Assembly (NCBI RefSeq): GCF_030409605.1 | Contig: NZ_JAUFQG010000004.1 | Span: forward strand, 1,350,001 to 1,414,000 | Source of the DNA: Simiduia curdlanivorans | GTDB taxonomy: Bacteria > Pseudomonadota > Gammaproteobacteria > Pseudomonadales > Cellvibrionaceae | DNA length: 64,000 bases | Reading direction: 5' to 3' | In this document: in pieces, positions 1 to 10,546 of the stretch | Numbering within the stretch: the first letter of the stretch is position 1 | Layout of the letters: each line of letters begins with the position of its first letter | Position numbers and translations under genes: made by a program | Notes under the pieces: generated by a model | What the model was told of the DNA's origin: nothing | What the model saw: the letters and a program-made list of their open reading frames with translations, nothing else | Databases searched by the model: none

Positions 1-2764
<2,764 letters not shown>

Positions 2765-3013
2765 ATAACAGAAACGATTGTGTTGACGTTGTACTTTTTA
2801 GAAATAGAAAATGATTTGAGAACGATCTGAAGTATTGCGTGAGAGATCACACAACAAGTTAATCAGATTTATGTAAGGCGAGACTCAGCATCTACAGAAT
2901 TATTACGACGACTTTGTTATCGAAAGACAACAGAGCACATTTACCGCCCTATTTGGATAACGCATGCCGTTGCTTATTGAAAGTGACATAAGACACAGCG
3001 ATCCATACCAGTT
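2765..3013 (+). other. 23S-5S internal transcribed spacer
   Basis: About 249 nt separate 23S from 5S. I see no tRNA and no convincing ORF. This is presumably the RNase III/E processing region of the rrn transcript. Confidence 0.8.
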
Positions 3014-3132
3014 TGCTTGACGACCATAGCGATTTGGAACCACCTGATCCCATCCCGAACTCAGTAGTGAAACGAATTAGCGCCGATGGTAGTGTGGGGT
3101 TTCCCCATGTGAGAGTAGGACATTGTCAAGCA
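3014..3132 (+). rRNA. rrf: 5S ribosomal RNA
   Basis: About 119 nt begin TGCTTGACGACC and end GTCAAGCA, so the terminal helix closes perfectly. The internal CCTGATCCCATCCCGAACTC block and the CCCCATGTGAGAGTAGG 3' arm are the standard bacterial 5S signatures. It is the last gene of the rrn operon. Confidence 0.97.
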
Positions 3133-3142
3133 TCTAAATTAA

Positions 3143-3179
3143 AATACCCCGAATCAGCAATGGTTCGGGGTATTTTTTT
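3143..3179 (+). terminator. rrn operon Rho-independent terminator
   Basis: An AATACCCCGAA / TTCGGGGTATT stem is followed by a run of T, 10 nt after the 5S gene. Confidence 0.9.
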
Positions 3180-3202
3180 ATGTGGCCCACATACCACTGA
3201 GG

Positions 3203-3234
3203 TGCTTGCCAATATCCTACGCTCGCATGGGGCA
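3203..3234 (-). repeat. Inverted fragment resembling the 5S rRNA 3' end
   Basis: The reverse complement of these 32 nt matches 27 of 32 positions of the 5S 3' arm at 3101-3132, including CCCCATG, GTAGGA and CAAGCA. It lies only 70 nt after the intact 5S gene and in opposite orientation, so it looks like a decayed 5S-derived or 5S-mimicking repeat rather than a functional gene. Confidence 0.7.
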
Positions 3235-3311
3235 AGTCGGAGTGCCGCACCACCCTCTCTTTATTTGTGGGGCCGCTCACGCGGTCCGGCCGACAAGCGT
3301 AGCTTGCCGGC

Positions 3312-3371
3312 GCTCCGCGATGCAGGTTGCTGATCGCAACCTAAGCGCATCGCGGAGCCCCCATGTGAGAG
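3312..3371 (+). repeat. Nested hairpin plus 5S-like CCCCATGTGAGAG tail
   Basis: GCTCCGCGATGC (3312-3323) pairs with GCATCGCGGAGC (3347-3358). Inside it AGGTTGC pairs with GCAACCT. The hairpin is followed at once by CCCCATGTGAGAG (3359-3371), a perfect 13-nt match to 5S positions 3103-3115. A diverged second copy of this arrangement lies at 3548-3601. Confidence 0.7.
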
Positions 3372-3547
3372 CGTGCGAATAGCGAGTTATACTCGTACTT
3401 GATGACGTCCAGTTTGCGAAGATTGAGCGTAAGTAAGCGGATGGCCGTGCCGAACTTCGTTAAGTCGCAGCCGGAATGAATGCCGACCAACTGAACCGAC
3501 GGATGGCGGGTGGCCGCCCCTCCGCCCCGTATCACTGGCCGCGCTAT

Positions 3548-3601
3548 TCTGCGTAGGTTGCTGGTCGCAACCACAATGCGCAGACTAGCCCCATGTAAGA
3601 G
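3548..3601 (+). repeat. Second, diverged copy of hairpin plus 5S-like tail
   Basis: TCTGCG/CGCAGA arms flank GGTTGC-TGGTC-GCAACC. After the hairpin comes CCCCATGTAAGAG (3589-3601), a 12 of 13 match to the 5S arm. The inner GGTTGCTG(A/G)TCGCAACC is almost the same as in the copy at 3312. The DNA between the copies (3372-3547) contains no gene that I can support. Confidence 0.6.
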
Positions 3602-3674
3602 CTTGCCACTAGCTGCTTTGTAACGAAAATAGCGCATTGCGGCCGTGCCGCTTGCTGTTAAAAGAAGATCCACA

Positions 3675-3709
3675 AAAAGCCCAATCGATTGCTCGGTTGG
3701 GCTTTTTTA
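3675..3709. terminator. Bidirectional terminator-like hairpin
   Basis: AAAAAGCCCAA (3675-3685) pairs with TTGGGCTTTTT (3698-3708). The A and T flanks would allow it to work on either strand. It could end the minus-strand redoxin/dsbD transcript, whose last stop codon is at 3870. Confidence 0.75.
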
Positions 3710-3747
3710 TTTGTGATTGGGTGTTAGCAAACGCACAATTTTGGCTA

Positions 3748-3809
3748 GCAGGGGCCGGCCACCCAGCTTGCAGCTTGCAGCTTGCAGGGGGCGGCCATCC
3801 GGCTTGCAG
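3748..3809. repeat. CAGCTTG heptamer tract within a duplicated ~26-nt unit
   Basis: Three perfect tandem CAGCTTG units (3764-3784) lie between two similar segments of the form GCAGGGG(C/G)(C/G)GGCCA.CC.GCTTGCAG. This resembles the TGCAAGC-type heptamer array at 20006, read on the other strand. Confidence 0.7.
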
Positions 3810-3869
3810 CTCTCCGTTTGCCTTCCCGCCCTTCCTGTTAACTGTACCCTGTCAACTCAACCCTCGCTC

Positions 3870-4472
3870 TTACTCATATTTCACCGAACACCCATAAGGC
3901 GCTGTCACTGGGCGTTTTACTACTTCGCCTTTCGCGAGAGATTGCATGGCTGAGGTTAAATAATTCTCTGCTTTTACTATGTCTGCTTGGTTTGCTGACT
4001 TGATACTGTCGATGGCGCCTTGGTAACGTAAAACGCCATCCTTATCGATCACATACATATGCGGTGTGGTTTGCGCGCCGTAGGCTTTTCCGACTTTGCC
4101 GTCGGTATCGAATAAAACATAGTTAGGTGATGCGTTTCGGTTCTCTGTCAGTGAGTTTGCTTCTGCTGCTGTTACGTAGCCCTGTTTCCCTGTGGCCGAA
4201 GAAATGATTGATAACCAAACAACACCTTCATCGGTATATTGCTTTTGTAGCTTTTGCATATTACCGCTGTCGTAATGTTTTTGAACGTAGGGGCATAGAT
4301 GATTGGTCCATTCGAGAATCACCATTTTACCTTTGTATTGGCTGAGGCTAATGGTTTCGCTGGTGCTCGAGGTGAGGGTGAAGTCGGGTGCTGGTTCGTT
4401 TACAGCGACGCGCGCTGAAGCCAAGCTGGTTGCGAATAAGGCGCCCAATAAAATAGCGATACGGGTAATCAT
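3870..4472 (-). CDS. Secreted thioredoxin-fold redoxin (AhpC/TSA-like)
   Basis: The 200-aa product has an N-terminal signal peptide (cleavage expected after SLASA, about residue 20) followed by a redoxin domain (PAPDFTL start, DKDG.LRY.G end). The active-site region reads NHLCPYVQKHY with Cys near residue 60. The usual CxxC second cysteine is absent, and another Cys lies near the C-terminus in YGCSVKYE. Its ATG overlaps the TGA of the dsbD-family gene (ATGA), so the two are translationally coupled. Coupling suggests it is a periplasmic partner reduced by the DsbD-like protein. The precise substrate is unknown. Confidence 0.85.
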   Translation of the reverse strand: MITRIAILLGALFATSLASARVAVNEPAPDFTLTSSTSETISLSQYKGKMVILEWTNHLCPYVQKHYDSGNMQKLQKQYTDEGVVWLSIISSATGKQGYVTAAEANSLTENRNASPNYVLFDTDGKVGKAYGAQTTPHMYVIDKDGVLRYQGAIDSIKSANQADIVKAENYLTSAMQSLAKGEVVKRPVTAPYGCSVKYE

Positions 4473-6469
4473 GGTGTTTCTCCTTCAAGGTAGCTGATAA
4501 GAAGATCTGGCGTTAAAACTTGTGGCAATGTTTGCGGCGCTCCATCTGCTGGATAGTAGACGTAGAGCGGAACACCGCTGCGATCAAAAGATTCTAGATA
4601 CTTAAGAATGTCGTCGTCTTTTCGGGTCCAATCCAAAGTTACGTAAGATACATTTAATCGGCTCAAGGCTTGTTTAACTTTGTCGGTGTCGAAGGTAACT
4701 TGTTCATTCACTTTACAGGTGATGCACCAGTCTGCGGTGACATTGACGAAAACATTTTGGTTGTCCGCTCGAAGCTGTGCGACATCAGCTAATGAAAAGT
4801 CCGGTGATAGGTTGCGATCATGGCTCTGCGGAACGAGGTTGCCACCTAGCAAGATCAGAGCGGCAATTAAGCTGGCACCGATGAGCGCTAGCGGTTTAGA
4901 CGCTAGGCGGCTCAGGTAGGCGCAAAAGGCTAGCGCTAGACACAGCATTAACAACACAGCCAAAGCGTTTGCGCCAGAAATGCCTGCCACTACCCAGCCC
5001 AGCCAGATGGCTGTGCCGAGCAGCGGAAATGCCAATAAGTGCTTCAAGTGCAGCATCCAAGCGCCGGGTTTTGGCAGTAGTCGAGCACTAGCGGGCAGCA
5101 GGTGCACGAGCCATAGCGGCAGAGCAAAACCGATGGCTAAGGCGATAAAAATAAGGAAGGTTTCTAGAGCGCTGGACTGCAGAGCATAGCCCAAAGCGCC
5201 GGCCATAAAAGGCGCGGTACAGGGGGTTGCTACCAGCACAGCAAGGCAGCCGGTCATGAAACTTGCCGATTTACCGCCCAGACGGCTAAGCCGATTGTTG
5301 CCTATGTTCTGCAGGTTGCCGCCAAATTGAATGGCGTCTGAGAGCATCAAGCCGAGGGCGAAAAATAGTAGCGCCAGGAAGGATACAAAACCCGCGGATT
5401 GCATTTGAAAGCCCCAGCCCAAGTGTTGACCAGATAGCTTGGCAAGCTCGATGATGCCAGCAAAACCCATAAAGCTAAGGATCACGCCCGCGGCATAGGC
5501 ATCACCTTGGCGACGCTGGCCGCCATCTGTAGCCTGCGCTAAAGACATGGCCTTGATGGTCAAGACCGGCAGAACACAAGGCATGAGATTGAGCAGCAAG
5601 CCACCGGCGAAAGCCATCAGCATTAGGATCAAGATGCCAGTAGCCTGGGTTTGAACCTGCCCTTGGCTGGTAGCGGTAAAGCTGAATGCCTCTGAGCCCT
5701 CTGGACCTATCGCGAGCCATTGCATGGCTTCAGGTGCCTGCCAAAAGTGCTGGCTCTTTTCAAAACTGATTAAGGTCTGCGCCGAATCGAGGGCAAAGAC
5801 TGGCGTTGTGTTATGGCTGATCCAGTCGCCGGCAAAGGGCAGTAAAGTCCAGTTACTGGTTAGCTCTCTGGGCACGGCAAGCGCGATCGACTCCTTGGTA
5901 ATTTCCACCGCCGCGGCTAAATCTTGCTGGGAATATTGATTGGCTCTGGCTCTAGCAAACTCTTCGGTCGTATCTAGATTATTGAGAATGGGCGCTTGCT
6001 CGTATACCGGCAGATTTAAGGTCAATCTGGCGTTGCCGGGAATGCAGTCTTCCTTGCACACCAGCCAGCTCAGCTCGACTTCAACATCCAGTGTGCCGGT
6101 AAATTGGGCGGGTAACTGCACCGGAAACATGAGCAGGCTGCGCTCGTAACCATAATTAATTAAATGCGCAACGGGAATGACTTTCGGTATCTCCCAAACA
6201 AGCTCACCGGCAACGGCGCCGCCATTCAGAGTAATATTTAAGACCGGCGGTTCTCCTGAGTCGCCTGGGTTGAGCCAGTAAGTGTGCCAATGTGGGTCTG
6301 GTTCGAACACAATGCCAAACCAGTGTTCGGCGCCTGATCGCAGTTGGCGGTGTTCAGATAAAAGCTCAACCCGTATGTGAGGCCCGAAGGCCTCACTGTT
6401 CGATAGCGCTGTGGGCGACCAGACAAGTAAAGCAAAAACGAGGGGCAAAAAAGCGCGGGAGAGGGGCAT
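4469..6469 (-). CDS. DsbD/ScsB-family thiol:disulfide interchange protein
   Basis: 666 aa in the inner membrane; carries electrons from cytoplasmic thioredoxin to periplasmic thiols. A signal peptide is followed by a periplasmic N-domain with a CKEDC motif near residues 137-141. A multi-spanning core has the paired cysteines MPCVLPV (about 296) and TPCTAPF (about 416). The C-terminal thioredoxin domain has WCITC near 581. The N-domain, with its HWHTYWLNPGDSG stretch, looks closer to the ScsB-type branch than to classic DsbD, so I give no gene symbol. It is coupled to the downstream redoxin by a 4-nt overlap. Confidence 0.93.
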   Translation of the reverse strand: MPLSRAFLPLVFALLVWSPTALSNSEAFGPHIRVELLSEHRQLRSGAEHWFGIVFEPDPHWHTYWLNPGDSGEPPVLNITLNGGAVAGELVWEIPKVIPVAHLINYGYERSLLMFPVQLPAQFTGTLDVEVELSWLVCKEDCIPGNARLTLNLPVYEQAPILNNLDTTEEFARARANQYSQQDLAAAVEITKESIALAVPRELTSNWTLLPFAGDWISHNTTPVFALDSAQTLISFEKSQHFWQAPEAMQWLAIGPEGSEAFSFTATSQGQVQTQATGILILMLMAFAGGLLLNLMPCVLPVLTIKAMSLAQATDGGQRRQGDAYAAGVILSFMGFAGIIELAKLSGQHLGWGFQMQSAGFVSFLALLFFALGLMLSDAIQFGGNLQNIGNNRLSRLGGKSASFMTGCLAVLVATPCTAPFMAGALGYALQSSALETFLIFIALAIGFALPLWLVHLLPASARLLPKPGAWMLHLKHLLAFPLLGTAIWLGWVVAGISGANALAVLLMLCLALAFCAYLSRLASKPLALIGASLIAALILLGGNLVPQSHDRNLSPDFSLADVAQLRADNQNVFVNVTADWCITCKVNEQVTFDTDKVKQALSRLNVSYVTLDWTRKDDDILKYLESFDRSGVPLYVYYPADGAPQTLPQVLTPDLLISYLEGETP

Positions 6470-6526
6470 AACAGATCCTGATCGTCCGACTATGCCCAGA
6501 TGTTAAACGCAGAACAGGGTTTAGTG

Positions 6527-7657
6527 CTAGTGACTTGCCTCCGAGACTCTCTGGATGCGCGCATCTAAATGCGGGTGTGTGCTTAGGTATTTGAGCCAGG
6601 TATCCCTGTCTGCACAGCTGTCTTCCCCATCAGAGCTTGTCTCTTCATCAGAGCTTGCTTGCTCATTCGCATCTGCTTGGCTGTCCGCGCTTGTAACGTC
6701 GCCAGCGTCGGTGGGGGCATCGCAATGGCTGTTGTATAGTTTGGTCAGCATGTCGGCAAAAGCTTGCTTGTCATAGCCGCGCTCGATTAAAAACTGCACG
6801 CCGTAGCTGTCGGCTTCCAGCTCAAAATCTCTGGAAAAAGCGAGCTGCGAGAATACGATAGGCAAGGTCAGCACTATGTCGCCTAGGGCGCTGGTGTCGC
6901 CACCTATTAATGCAATGGTGAGTGAAATGGCCGAGTTCTGCAGTATCTGACGCAGCGAGTGCTTGTGTACGATATGACCTAATTCATGACCGAAAACACC
7001 GAGTAACTGGGCTTCATTACCATCGGCTAAAAGAATCAGCTGATCGGTAAAGACTATGGTGCCGTCGGGTAGCGCTAGGGCATTGGCGCCCATGTCGCCG
7101 CCATTAACAATGTGCAGCTTGGTTAAGTCGTAATCGGGAGCTGCTTTGCTAATACTGTCTCGAAAGGACGCCTGCTGTGCTTCATCCAGTTGCGATTCAC
7201 TGAAGTAACGCTTGTTTAAAATCATTAGCGTTTCATCTGAGGCTTCTTGCAGCAAGGATTCAGGTAGCTTGTCAGCTACAAGGTCGGCTACCGCAGGAAT
7301 GCCCCAAAGGAAATAACTCACACCTAATCCCACGGTGATTAGCGTCGCCATGAGTACCATCAGCAAGCTGTGTTCGAGTTGATGGATGTAATCGGACCAG
7401 GACTTTTTATGTTGGCTTAATAACAACTCGAGCTGCTCGTGCGCACTGGTTTCCAGTTGCCCAGACAGTTCTGCGAATTGAATATAGCGTGGTGTTCGCC
7501 CAAGTTTGGGCGACACTTTAACGCCGGCGCGCGACAAGTTTTTACTCGGTTGCCCTTGGACGGTTAACGTCAGTAGCTCGCTGTTGCCGGTAAGTTGTGC
7601 GGGCAGGCTGGCGCTGCTCGCGCCGTCCTGCCACAGGCCTGTAAGGTGAAAACCCAC
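6527..7657 (-). CDS. Membrane-anchored M48-family metallopeptidase
   Basis: 376 aa. The zinc motif HELGH lies in VFGHELGHIVHKHS near residue 225, and the downstream FELEADSYG supplies the third ligand. A hydrophobic segment near residues 98-120 should anchor the protein in the membrane, after an N-terminal domain of about 95 residues. A Ser/Asp/Glu-rich acidic insert lies just before the end. It starts with GTG only 3 nt after the DUF898 stop codon and has no strong ribosome site, so it probably depends on translation of that gene. The role may be membrane-protein quality control, as for HtpX/BepA relatives, but this is inference. Confidence 0.9.
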   Translation of the reverse strand: MGFHLTGLWQDGASSASLPAQLTGNSELLTLTVQGQPSKNLSRAGVKVSPKLGRTPRYIQFAELSGQLETSAHEQLELLLSQHKKSWSDYIHQLEHSLLMVLMATLITVGLGVSYFLWGIPAVADLVADKLPESLLQEASDETLMILNKRYFSESQLDEAQQASFRDSISKAAPDYDLTKLHIVNGGDMGANALALPDGTIVFTDQLILLADGNEAQLLGVFGHELGHIVHKHSLRQILQNSAISLTIALIGGDTSALGDIVLTLPIVFSQLAFSRDFELEADSYGVQFLIERGYDKQAFADMLTKLYNSHCDAPTDAGDVTSADSQADANEQASSDEETSSDGEDSCADRDTWLKYLSTHPHLDARIQRVSEASH

Positions 7658-7660
7658 AAG

Positions 7661-8917
7661 TTAGAACCCGACGTTCATATCAAATACATCGCCAAACTCT
7701 TCGCCGAAGGCTGAGGGGTCTTCCTGACTTACGGCAATGAACTTATCGAGATCGCCATTGACGTCTATAGAGGTGTGCTGGGCGGCGTAATTAGCCAGCT
7801 TTACCTTCGCCCAAGGAATGTAAAGGCCGAGGGTGATAATGGTCAAGATGAAGTTGCCAATCATGATTAAACCGTAGTCTTTGTAGTCAAAGTTGGCCTT
7901 AAAGTCGTGATCGGCAAGGTTCAGTTTATTAAAGAAAAGATTATTAATGGCCACAACAAAATAGATGATTGAGCAGATGTATCCGGCGGCGATACCCAGT
8001 GCCATCAACGGAGGGAATATAAAGCCTACGACGGCGCCGGCGATGGCACCAACGACCACACAGGCGATGGCAATCAAAAATATCTTGTAGAAGTCGCCAA
8101 TCTTTCCGCTGAAGGTAAAGCTTTTATTGCCGTAATTGTGGTGGTTGGCGATGTAAGCTTGCTGGCGCTGGATGGCGATGGGCATGAGCAGCATAAAGGT
8201 AAACGTGGCCGCTATAGGCCATAGGAAAAATGTTTTGAATGCTGGCCAGTAAGTGCCGGTGAAGCGGAAGCGAATGTTGCGATAGGTGGTGTTTCGGGCA
8301 TAGAAAGCCAGCGATTTATTTAGCACCCAAGGAAATACAAAAATTAAAGGCAGCGTTACTAAAAGACTGGTGAGTGGCGAATAATATTGCAGCGCCGCAA
8401 TGAGAATGAAAATGCCGAGCGCGATTAAACGGCCGATAAGCATTTTTACTGGGTCGGCGGTAAACGCAAAACTGGCGCCGTTGAGTGTGGTGTTACCATA
8501 AAAATATTGAGTGTTTCTGACTTTAGCCCAGGGCGAATAGAGGCCGAGGGTAACAATCACGAGCAGGATGTTAACGATCCAAATTTTAAAGTATTCGTAG
8601 CCTTTACCACTAAAACTAAAGTGAATAGTTTGTTTCTGGGCTGAGGTTGATTTTGCTGCAGGGGTTGCCTCGGCGCTGCTCTCAGTAGCAACGGCCTCTA
8701 ACTCGGTTTGAATCCCAAGAGAACTGAGTTTGGCTTGGTAATTCTTTGCCGTGGTTTCATCGACATTCTTTTTGATAACGCTAGGCGCGTTGGTAAACAG
8801 TGCCTGCGCTTTTTCAACGCTAATGCCAGAGGCTGCTGCAAAGGCGGCAATGGCCTGCTTGGCATCAGTGCCTTCGTTAAACTGGCCGGTGAGTAAAATA
8901 TTATAGGTATGAGTCAC
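7661..8917 (-). CDS. DUF898 (YjgN-like) multi-pass membrane protein
   Basis: 418 aa from a GTG at 8917, chosen because it is preceded by a GGAAGGA-like ribosome site and does not run into moeB; the open frame continues upstream without support. An N-terminal soluble domain of about 75 residues (THTYNILLTG...) is followed by an Ala/Ser/Thr-rich linker. Then come repeated membrane units with the DUF898 hallmark TLGLY(S/I)PWAKV, seen twice (near residues 120 and 375). The function is unknown. It is tightly followed by an M48 peptidase gene, which suggests a joint membrane function. Confidence 0.88.
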   Translation of the reverse strand: MTHTYNILLTGQFNEGTDAKQAIAAFAAASGISVEKAQALFTNAPSVIKKNVDETTAKNYQAKLSSLGIQTELEAVATESSAEATPAAKSTSAQKQTIHFSFSGKGYEYFKIWIVNILLVIVTLGLYSPWAKVRNTQYFYGNTTLNGASFAFTADPVKMLIGRLIALGIFILIAALQYYSPLTSLLVTLPLIFVFPWVLNKSLAFYARNTTYRNIRFRFTGTYWPAFKTFFLWPIAATFTFMLLMPIAIQRQQAYIANHHNYGNKSFTFSGKIGDFYKIFLIAIACVVVGAIAGAVVGFIFPPLMALGIAAGYICSIIYFVVAINNLFFNKLNLADHDFKANFDYKDYGLIMIGNFILTIITLGLYIPWAKVKLANYAAQHTSIDVNGDLDKFIAVSQEDPSAFGEEFGDVFDMNVGF

Positions 8918-8970
8918 GTTTCCTTCCCTAGATGATCGTAATGGAGAATGTATTGTGTCTTCTTTTACAA

Positions 8971-9711
8971 CTAAATTCCACAGCAAGGGCAGCTGGGGTC
9001 TTTTTGTAGTCGAATTTCCTGCCAGCGCATGACTTTGCCGTCTAGCAAAAGCAGGCGATTGGTGAGGCTGGCGCCCGCCGAGGTAATAAATTTCACTGCC
9101 TCCAGCGCTTGCACCGTACCAATAATACCCACCAGCGGCGCGACTACGCCAGACTCGGAGCAAGATAAATTATTGGCACCGGGGCCGTAGAGGCAGCGGT
9201 AACAAGCGCTGGATGCGTCCCTATGGTCAAACACGCTGACCTGCCCCTCCCACTGAATGGCGGCGCCCGAAACCAGTGGCTTGCGAAATGTCTTGCAGGC
9301 TTGGTTGAGCGCAAAGCGGGTGTCAAAATTATCGCTGCAATCCACCACGACATCCGCAGCTTGCACTGCTTGGTCGAGTTGCTCACCAGCTAACCGCGAG
9401 TGCATCAACGTAAGCCTGCAATCGGGGTTTAAGTCTTTAAGGCTGGTTTCGGCCGAGGTGGCTTTCTGTTGGCCGATGCGCGAGGTGGTGTGGATGACTT
9501 GCCGCTGCAAGTTGCTCAGCTCAACCTTATCGTCATCGCACAGGATCAAATGCCCCACGCCGCTGGCGGCGAGATAGAGCGCAACTGGGCTGCCAAGCCC
9601 TCCCACACCGATGACCAGAACTGTCGCATCTAATAGCGCCTGTTGGCCTGTAACATCGATATCATCTAACAAAATATGCCGGCTATAGCGCAGCAGTTGA
9701 TCATCTTTCAT
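8971..9711 (-). CDS. moeB: Molybdopterin-synthase adenylyltransferase (MoeB/ThiF/HesA family)
   Basis: 246 aa. The E1-like enzyme adenylates the C-terminal glycine of a ubiquitin-like sulfur carrier (MoaD or ThiS). Visible features are the ATP loop VIGVGGLGSP (about 36), the LSNLQRQ motif, the catalytic Cys in NLSCSESGV (about 184), and zinc-binding CYRC and CPCC pairs. I chose the ATG at 9711 (MKDDQLLRYSRHIL) because it aligns with MoeB; an in-frame ATG 39 nt upstream is possible. It overlaps the end of prmC by 11 nt. No molybdopterin or thiamine genes are adjacent, so the carrier partner cannot be decided here. Confidence 0.9.
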   Translation of the reverse strand: MKDDQLLRYSRHILLDDIDVTGQQALLDATVLVIGVGGLGSPVALYLAASGVGHLILCDDDKVELSNLQRQVIHTTSRIGQQKATSAETSLKDLNPDCRLTLMHSRLAGEQLDQAVQAADVVVDCSDNFDTRFALNQACKTFRKPLVSGAAIQWEGQVSVFDHRDASSACYRCLYGPGANNLSCSESGVVAPLVGIIGTVQALEAVKFITSAGASLTNRLLLLDGKVMRWQEIRLQKDPSCPCCGI

Positions 9712-10546
9712 GTTGGGATTCTCGCCAGCGGCCGAAAGAAAAGCGTTCATGTCCGTCTAGGTCTATGCCGCTGCTTACCTGTGAAAATCCCGCTGCCAGC
9801 AGCATATGGCGCACCTCGTTTGCTTGCTGGTAGCCGTGTTCTAGAACCAGTGTGGCATCGACTTTTAAGTAGTTTATCGCGTTATTAATGATGCGTCGCA
9901 GGTCAGCTAAGCCATTTTCCTCGGCCACAAGTGCCGATAGCGGCTCAAAGCGGACGTCGCCTTGCTGTAGGTGTGGATCTTGTGCGTCGATATAGGGCGG
10001 GTTGGAAATAATAAGGTCGTAGTGCTGATCTTGAATCGCACTAAACCAATCGCTGGTCGCGAATTGACAGTTGGCTATCTGCAGTGATTGAGCATTTTCC
10101 TGAGCCAGCGCAACGGCGTCGGTGGATAAATCCAATCCGGTAATTTGCCATTGTGGTTTTTCGGAGCCAAGTGCCAGGGCTATTGCACCCGTGCCAGTAC
10201 CGAGATCGAGCAGCTCGCAGTCTGATGGAAAAGGCTGCGTTAGCACCCATTCGATCAGCGCTTCAGTCGCGGGCCTAGGGATGAGTGTGGAGGCATTCAC
10301 TTTCAGCGGTAGCGACCAAAATTCACGATAGCCAAGAATGTGTGCAATGGGCTCGCCGAATTTGCGTCGGCTGAGAAGTTCGTTGAAATTTGACGCCTGC
10401 TGGTCGGAAAGTTGTGCTTCCGGCCAGGTGTACAAATAGGTGCGCGGTTTGCCCAGGGCGTGACAAAGCAGCAGTTCGGCATCGAGCCGCGCGCTATCGC
10501 TGGCGATAGCGGATGCCTGAGAAAGTGCAGCTTTAATTGTCGGCAT
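9701..10546 (-). CDS. prmC: Peptide chain release factor N5-glutamine methyltransferase
   Basis: 281 aa (E. coli PrmC is about 277). It methylates the GGQ glutamine of release factors RF1 and RF2. The SAM-binding loop LDLGTGTGAIAL (about 114-125) and the glutamine-binding NPPY (about 182) are intact. An N-terminal helical substrate-recognition domain is present. The start codon overlaps the stop of prfA (TAATG), and prfA encodes its substrate, so the pair is a coupled operon. Confidence 0.97.
   Translation of the reverse strand: MPTIKAALSQASAIASDSARLDAELLLCHALGKPRTYLYTWPEAQLSDQQASNFNELLSRRKFGEPIAHILGYREFWSLPLKVNASTLIPRPATEALIEWVLTQPFPSDCELLDLGTGTGAIALALGSEKPQWQITGLDLSTDAVALAQENAQSLQIANCQFATSDWFSAIQDQHYDLIISNPPYIDAQDPHLQQGDVRFEPLSALVAEENGLADLRRIINNAINYLKVDATLVLEHGYQQANEVRHMLLAAGFSQVSSGIDLDGHERFSFGRWRESQHER

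Noticed and set aside
3013..3953. ORFs of 66-110 aa on both strands after 5S
   Set aside because: They run through 5S, the terminator, hairpins and repeats, so the frames are incidental.
8918..9163. 82-residue upstream extension of the DUF898 protein
   Set aside because: It overlaps moeB and lacks a start signal. The GTG at 8917 has a good ribosome site.
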